This document shows positions 45,429 through 49,959 of a stretch of 49,959 bases of DNA, one piece after another. The stretch is from Bacteroidales bacterium. GTDB lineage: Bacteria; Bacteroidota; Bacteroidia; Bacteroidales; UBA932. The stretch lies in contig JAFTBU010000032.1 in NCBI GenBank assembly GCA_017455065.1, positions 1 to 49,959 of the forward strand, read 5' to 3'. Position numbers and translations under genes: made by a program. The notes beneath the pieces were generated by a model, which saw nothing but the letters and a program-made list of their open reading frames with translations, ran no database searches and was not told the DNA's origin. Position 1 is the stretch's first letter. Each line of letters opens with the position of its first letter.

Positions 45429-45738
45429 AGGTGGGGCCGTAAGCCGGTTTCTGTTTTATCCTGCCATTTATCTTCGCAACCTACCCCCCGGCATCGGTCG
45501 GGCCGACCTCATCTGCCGGTATATTTGGTTTTGCAGATCCCGGGACCGTACCCGCAGTACATCGCTGCACCGCGTCGTGAGCTCTTGCCTCGCGTTTTCA
45601 CCCTTGCCTTCCTGGGAAGGCGGTCGTTTTCTGTTACGGTTTCCAAAAAGTTGCCTCCTTCTGCGCTTTCCGCAGCGGGACGCCCTGTTCTGTCCGGACT
45701 TTCCTCAGCATCGCTGCCGCGGCAGATCACCCCACCTC
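45429..45738 (-). ncRNA. rnpB: RNase P RNA
   Basis: The minus strand carries the catalytic RNA that matures tRNA 5' ends. Diagnostic parts: GAGGAAAGTCCGGACA near the 5' side, the GCAAGAGCTCACG region, and the 3' element with AGATAAATGGCAGG and ACAGAAACCGGCTTA, all in type A order. The P1 helix pairs AGGTGGGG (5' end) with CCCCACCT (3' end) and is followed by a run of T. A TATATTTG box (45745-45752) sits at the right distance for a start near 45738. Length about 310 bases, a little short for a type A RNA. Ends are set from P1 and are good to a few bases. Confidence 0.93.
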
Positions 45739-45744
45739 GGGTTG

Positions 45745-45752
45745 CAAATATA
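45745..45752 (-). promoter_or_regulatory. -7 promoter box for rnpB
   Basis: The minus strand reads TATATTTG immediately upstream of the predicted RNA 5' end. It is divergent from, and 11 bp apart from, the next box. Confidence 0.7.
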
Positions 45753-45763
45753 GTAAAAATGGG

Positions 45764-45771
45764 TAAATTTG
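45764..45771 (+). promoter_or_regulatory. -7 promoter box for the glutaminyl cyclase gene; probably leaderless
   Basis: TAAATTTG ends seven bases before the ATG at 45779, the same spacing as at the GH53 gene, so transcription should begin at or beside the start codon. Confidence 0.65.
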
Positions 45772-45778
45772 TCCCGAT

Positions 45779-46540
45779 ATGAAAAGAATCCTGTCAGCGA
45801 TAATCCTGTGCGCAGCCGCCCTTTCCTGCTCCGCCCAGGTCAAGGAATACAAGGTGGAAGTAGTCAACGAATACCCCCACGAAGTCTCCTCATATACCCA
45901 GGGCCTCTTCTTCCAGGACGGCCAGATGTACGAAAGCACCGGCATGAACGGGGAATCCACTTTCCGCAAGGTGGACCTCGAGACCGGCGCTCCCCTGCGC
46001 AAGCTCGAGTTCGGGGCCAAATATTTCCTGGAAGGCTCCGTGATGCTGGATTCCAAGCTCTACATCCTCACCTGGACCAACAAGGTGGCCTTCATCTACG
46101 ACGCCGCCACGCTGGAATACGAAAAGACCGTCAGCTACCCCCGCGAAGGCTGGGGACTCACCACCGACGGCACCAGCCTCATCGCCTCGGACGGCAGCAG
46201 CCGCCTGTATTGGCTCGACAAGGACTTCCGCACCCAGCGCACCCTCAATGTCACCATCGAAGGCAGGCCTCTGCGCTATCTCAATGAACTGGAGTGGATA
46301 GACGGCCGTATCTGGGCCAATGTCTATACCACCGACATGATAGTCATCATCAATCCCGAAACGGGGGCGGTGGAAGCCAAGGTCGACTGCACCGGACTCC
46401 TTCCCCGCAAGCTCCGCGACCGCGACACCGACGTACTTAACGGAATAGCGGCCAACCCGGAGGATGGCCGCATATATCTGACTGGTAAACGCTGGAAGCG
46501 GCTCTACGAAGTCCGCCTCGTGCGCAAGAAGGATCAATAA
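45779..46540 (+). CDS. Glutaminyl-peptide cyclotransferase (plant/bacterial propeller type)
   Basis: A 253-residue exported enzyme that cyclises N-terminal glutamine to pyroglutamate, protecting peptides from aminopeptidases. A signal peptide (LCAAALSCSAQ; lipidation at C17 is possible) leads into the five-bladed propeller of this family (PHEVSSYTQGLFFQDGQMYE, STGMNGESTFRKVDL, TWTNKVAFIYD, LNELEWIDGRIWANVY, LNGIAANPEDGRIYLTGKRW). The opening YTQGL and the closing LTGK-W motifs are characteristic. It probably acts in the periplasm. Its 3' end overlaps the convergent acyl-ligase gene by seven bases. Confidence 0.92.
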   Translation: MKRILSAIILCAAALSCSAQVKEYKVEVVNEYPHEVSSYTQGLFFQDGQMYESTGMNGESTFRKVDLETGAPLRKLEFGAKYFLEGSVMLDSKLYILTWTNKVAFIYDAATLEYEKTVSYPREGWGLTTDGTSLIASDGSSRLYWLDKDFRTQRTLNVTIEGRPLRYLNELEWIDGRIWANVYTTDMIVIINPETGAVEAKVDCTGLLPRKLRDRDTDVLNGIAANPEDGRIYLTGKRWKRLYEVRLVRKKDQ

Positions 46541-49500
46541 ATCCTCTGAGGCAATTCAATTCCAAGTTCCTTGGCCGTAGCGATCAGGGTGTCGAGCGCC
46601 TTGGTGATCTGCTCGGGCTTGTGCTCGCTGCAGACATCGAAGCGCAGGCGCGCCTTGTTCTTCGGAACTGCGGGATACAGTGCGGGAGGTACTGAGATAC
46701 CCTTTTCGCCGAGGGCGTTGCTCAGGGCTACGGCATTCTCGTCCGGTCCCACGATCACGGGGATGATGGCGGTCTTGCCGGCCACGCCGATGTCCAGATG
46801 GCGCTTGCGTGCCTCGCTGGCGAAGAACTCGATATTGCGGTGCAGGTTCTTCATGATCTCGGGATTCTTCTGCAGGAGGTTGATGGCCTCGAGGGAAGCG
46901 GCAGCCAGTGCGGGAGACATACCCACGCTGAACACGAATCCGGGCAGGCTGTAGTGCAGATAATCGATAAGGTCTTTCTTACCGGCGATGTAGCCGCCGC
47001 AGGTTCCGAGACCCTTTGAGAGGGTACCCATCTTGAGGTCGATATCGTCCGGAGCGAGACCGAAATACTCGTCCACGCCGCCGCCGGTAGGTCCGAGCAC
47101 GCAGGCGCTGTGGGCCTCGTCGACCATCAGGAAGCAACCGTATTTTTTCTTCAGGGCCACGAATCCGGGCACGTCGGCGATGTCGCCGTCCATGCTGTAG
47201 GCACCTTCGATCACGATCAGCACCTTCTCGAAATACTTCCTCTGGGCCTTGAGTATGTGCTCGAGGGCGTCCACGTCATTGTGGGTGAAAGGCCTGGCCA
47301 CTGCATCGGAGAGCTTGCAGCCCTGTTCGATGGAGTTGTGGGCAAGTGCATCGTAGAGGATGAGGTCGTTCTTTCCGCAGAAGTTGCCGACGACGGTGAC
47401 GTTGGTGGAGTGTCCGCCGACGCAGACTATCGAAGCCTCGGCGTGCTTCCACTTGGCAATGGCGGCTTCCAGCTCCTGGTGGACCTTCTTCTCGCCTGCG
47501 AGGAGGCGGCTGCCGCTGGCGCTGGTGCCGTATTTGTCAATGGCTGCCTTGGCGGCTTCGCTGACTTCCTTGCGGCCGCTCATGCCCACGTAGTTGTAGT
47601 TGCCGAAGTCGAGTATCTCCTTGCCGTCCACGATACTGGTGTCGCGCAGAGGCGATTCGTGGCAGACGAAGTAGGGATTGTGCCCGCTGGCGATGAGGCG
47701 CTCGCGCCTTTCGGCGAAACTCTTGAATTCGGGGGTGTCCTCGAAATTCGTGATGGGAGAGCGGTAGGTCAACTGCTGCTTGGCGGTGCCGCCCGTGCCG
47801 TACACGAGTTCATTGAGGAGCTCCACGGCGCCGTTGATGGTGGCGCAGCGCAAATAGGAATCAGTCGGGATCATGACGCCGAAGGCATCCTCGGCCTTGG
47901 TCACGACGGTCAGCACATTGAGGCTGTCGCCTCCCAGGTCGTCGATGAAATGGGCGTCGGGATCGATGCTCTCGGCGGGGATGTTCAGCACCTGTGCGTA
48001 GATGGCGCGGACCATCATGACCAACTGGTTGGTCTTCTCATTCTGGGGAAGGGCGACTTTCTTGGCCTGGGAACTGACATCGGTGTCCTCGCGACGGGGC
48101 GAGAGGTCGAGATTGACATAAGGGAACTCCCCTTCCTCGATCATCTTCTTGAGGGCGAGCCTCTTGACCTTGAAGCCGTTGGCTACGGGCAGATTGTTTC
48201 CGGTGGCCAGGGCCCTGGTGAGACGCTTGTAGGCGGGAAGGTCTTTGTTTATGAGCCTTATCTGACGGCTGAGATCATCCAGGAAGAACTCGTCGGTGAT
48301 CTTCTCCTTCACGTTGAAGATCGCTGCTATGTCCTCGTAACGGCTCTTCTCGCGGGCCAGACCCAGCACGGTGAACTGCTTGATGCCGTCTATGCTGTGG
48401 AACAGCTCCTCGAGGTCGTCGGGATAGACATTCTCTCCGGATTCGTTGATGATGACTTCCTTGATACGGCCCTCGATGAAGATCTGGCGGCCGGCCTCGT
48501 TGATACGGGCGATGTCACCTGTGGAGAACCATCCGTCGGCATCCACGTCGGCGGGCAGGTACTTGCCGTCCACGAATCTTCCGTCGTGGATGGCCTTTCC
48601 ACGCACCTGGAGCTCGCCCTGGTTGCGGTCGCGGCGGTAGTTCTCGTCATGCTTGATGCGGTACTCAGTGTAAGGCAGAGGCATACCGATGCTGCCCTGG
48701 AGACGGTTGCGCAGCTTGAGCGAGGTGTCCAGACTGTTGATGGCGGTCTCGGTCATACCGAATCCGCAGACTGTATAGTAACCTATGGCATTGAGGAGCC
48801 TGAGGCTCTCGGCGTCGGTATGGCTTCCGCCGAGGATGATACATTTGATGTCGTTGCCGAAAATCTGGTTGCGGGTCTCCTTGAAGATGCCCTTCGCCAG
48901 CTGGAGACCGGCCTTGGGGGCTATCCTCTGGGCGAGGATGCTCAGCCCGGTCATCACCTTGAACACCTGATGTACGATGACGCCGTTGTTGGCGACCTTG
49001 GACTTGACGGTCTTGGAAATGCTGTTGGCCAGCAGAGGGACCGCGATAATCAGGTTTACATGGAGCTTCTTGGCCGTCCTGGTGATGGTGATAGGAGAAC
49101 GGTCCTTGAGATATACCAGCGTGTATCCCACGAAATGGCACCAGATGAACACGGCGGAGAAGCCGAGGATGTGGTGGAAGGGCAGGAATGCCAGCGAGCG
49201 GAAGGGCATGTTGTCGATGATCATGGGATTCTCCTTGTGCACCCTCGAAGAGAAGAGGGTCAGGTGGCAGATGGAGTCCTCGTCATAGACGAATACTCGG
49301 CTCTCGGAGGTGGTTCCGCTGGTGCAGAGCGCCAGATTGTGACCCCAGACGGGCTTGTAGCCGGTGACTTCGGGGATGTCCTCGAATTCGCTCATGAGCA
49401 TCTGGGTGTAGCCGGCGGGGAGGTTGCGCTCCTTGGCGCAGACGATATCGGTGCAGCGGCAATGCTGCATGAGTTTCACGACTTTGTCATCGGGGAATGA

Positions 49501-49818
49501 GGCATCGACGGTGAGCACGTCATGGCCTGAGCGGACGAGACCCCAGAACAGGGGGAACCATTCCTTGCAGGTATCCAGGGAGATGCAGACACGCCTTCCG
49601 TCGGGGAACTTCTTCGCCAGCACTGCGGCATAGTTGTCGGTCAACTGCCGCATGCGGTTGTATGTGATGGTTTTGATTTCGCTTCCGTCCATCCACATGG
49701 CGGCTTTTGCATCGCCATGGGCGCAGATCAGATCGAACAGGTTTGCAAATGTGAGCTTCTTCTCGAGCAGCGCACAATCGCGCAGGACATCATATCCTTT
49801 TGCAGGTTCAGCCTTCAT
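46534..49818 (-). CDS. Fusion: acyl-AMP ligase, acyl carrier domain, alpha-oxoamine synthase
   Basis: A 1094-residue cytoplasmic protein (an in-frame ATG at 49863 would add 15 residues, but those codons are AT-rich). Residues 1 to about 545 are an AMP-forming acyl ligase: ALCTSGTTSESRVF (P-loop-like), CGFGMTETA, GWFSTGDIARINEAG and a KEVIINESGENVYP region. Residues about 590-675 are a phosphopantetheine carrier with S632 in DDLGGDSL. Residues about 700-1094 are a PLP alpha-oxoamine synthase: [44 protein letters not shown], and PLP lysine K935 in GTLSKGLGTCGGY. The reading is that it activates a fatty acid, loads it on its own carrier and condenses it with an amino acid, as in the first step of sphingolipid or sulfonolipid synthesis. 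The amino acid is not predictable from sequence. Confidence 0.85.
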   Translation of the reverse strand: MKAEPAKGYDVLRDCALLEKKLTFANLFDLICAHGDAKAAMWMDGSEIKTITYNRMRQLTDNYAAVLAKKFPDGRRVCISLDTCKEWFPLFWGLVRSGHDVLTVDASFPDDKVVKLMQHCRCTDIVCAKERNLPAGYTQMLMSEFEDIPEVTGYKPVWGHNLALCTSGTTSESRVFVYDEDSICHLTLFSSRVHKENPMIIDNMPFRSLAFLPFHHILGFSAVFIWCHFVGYTLVYLKDRSPITITRTAKKLHVNLIIAVPLLANSISKTVKSKVANNGVIVHQVFKVMTGLSILAQRIAPKAGLQLAKGIFKETRNQIFGNDIKCIILGGSHTDAESLRLLNAIGYYTVCGFGMTETAINSLDTSLKLRNRLQGSIGMPLPYTEYRIKHDENYRRDRNQGELQVRGKAIHDGRFVDGKYLPADVDADGWFSTGDIARINEAGRQIFIEGRIKEVIINESGENVYPDDLEELFHSIDGIKQFTVLGLAREKSRYEDIAAIFNVKEKITDEFFLDDLSRQIRLINKDLPAYKRLTRALATGNNLPVANGFKVKRLALKKMIEEGEFPYVNLDLSPRREDTDVSSQAKKVALPQNEKTNQLVMMVRAIYAQVLNIPAESIDPDAHFIDDLGGDSLNVLTVVTKAEDAFGVMIPTDSYLRCATINGAVELLNELVYGTGGTAKQQLTYRSPITNFEDTPEFKSFAERRERLIASGHNPYFVCHESPLRDTSIVDGKEILDFGNYNYVGMSGRKEVSEAAKAAIDKYGTSASGSRLLAGEKKVHQELEAAIAKWKHAEASIVCVGGHSTNVTVVGNFCGKNDLILYDALAHNSIEQGCKLSDAVARPFTHNDVDALEHILKAQRKYFEKVLIVIEGAYSMDGDIADVPGFVALKKKYGCFLMVDEAHSACVLGPTGGGVDEYFGLAPDDIDLKMGTLSKGLGTCGGYIAGKKDLIDYLHYSLPGFVFSVGMSPALAAASLEAINLLQKNPEIMKNLHRNIEFFASEARKRHLDIGVAGKTAIIPVIVGPDENAVALSNALGEKGISVPPALYPAVPKNKARLRFDVCSEHKPEQITKALDTLIATAKELGIELPQRIY

Positions 49819-49959
49819 TTTAGTAAACGTAAAAAAATAACCTGCTTCATTTTGGAGGCTCATCTATGCGGCTATCGGTAAGCCCATAGAACCGGCCCGA
49901 GCGGAAGAATATCCACCACGGCGCGGGTCTCCGAAAAAGCGATAAATAATTGATTTAAT
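49819..49959. other. Upstream region of the fusion gene; nothing further seen
   Basis: It contains a T-rich stretch and, on the minus strand, TACGTTTA (one base off the -7 consensus) five bases before the chosen ATG. The rest of the segment to the window edge shows no gene or repeat. Confidence 0.4.

Noticed and set aside
47110-49500. 796-residue plus-strand frame across the acyl-ligase fusion
   Set aside because: Antisense shadow; the minus-strand protein has all its active-site motifs.

Overview
The window reads as a chromosome piece from a GC-rich member of the Bacteroidota, most likely Bacteroidales. The grounds are a SusC/SusD pair with a hybrid two-component regulator, BACON, fimbrillin-like and C10-peptidase proteins, a Bacteroidetes-type YidC, and repeated -7 promoter boxes of the form TAnnTTTG instead of E. 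coli-type promoters. Genus cannot be settled from the sequence alone. There are no tRNAs, CRISPR arrays, insertion sequences or phage genes that I can see.

Region 1 (1-924) carries no convincing gene. It holds several repeat families: 13-bp inverted repeats, three 48-bp tandem units, a run of 17-18 bp units, and four 10-bp units just ahead of the first gene.

Region 2 (925-25690) is a polysaccharide utilization locus. It has an enolase-superfamily acid-sugar dehydratase, a divergent hybrid two-component regulator, susC (broken by a one-base frameshift near 7623), susD, a small lipoprotein, and two very large fusion enzymes. The first fusion (1995 aa) joins a GH2 beta-galactosidase, an SGNH/CE12-type acetylesterase, a beta-propeller and a DUF362 domain. 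The second (1084 aa) joins a GH106-like module to GH28. The lipoprotein and the two fusions are chained by ATGA stop/start overlaps. A GNAT acetyltransferase, a GH53 endo-galactanase and a GH106 rhamnosidase follow. Together these activities (galactanase, galactosidase, deacetylase, rhamnosidase, polygalacturonase-type) point to rhamnogalacturonan I with galactan side chains; that substrate is an inference.

Region 3 (25762-37225) is mainly housekeeping: recG, lemA with a DUF2207 partner, an S9 peptidase, rubrerythrin, a BACON/major-paralogous-domain lipoprotein, gap and lpxB.

Region 4 (37238-40413) sits directly behind lpxB. It is a tight cluster of a 53-residue peptide gene, a fimbrillin-like lipoprotein and a C10 cysteine peptidase, and could be a small secreted-protease system.

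Region 5 (40410-49959) has the yggS-yidC-DUF349 operon on the minus strand, trmD, the RNase P RNA gene (minus strand), a glutaminyl cyclase, and a 1094-aa fusion of acyl-AMP ligase, acyl carrier domain and alpha-oxoamine synthase that looks like a self-contained sphingolipid-like or sulfonolipid-like first-step enzyme.

For several genes the TAnnTTTG box decides the start codon, and in two cases (GH53 and glutaminyl cyclase) it lies so close to the ATG that the mRNA should be leaderless.
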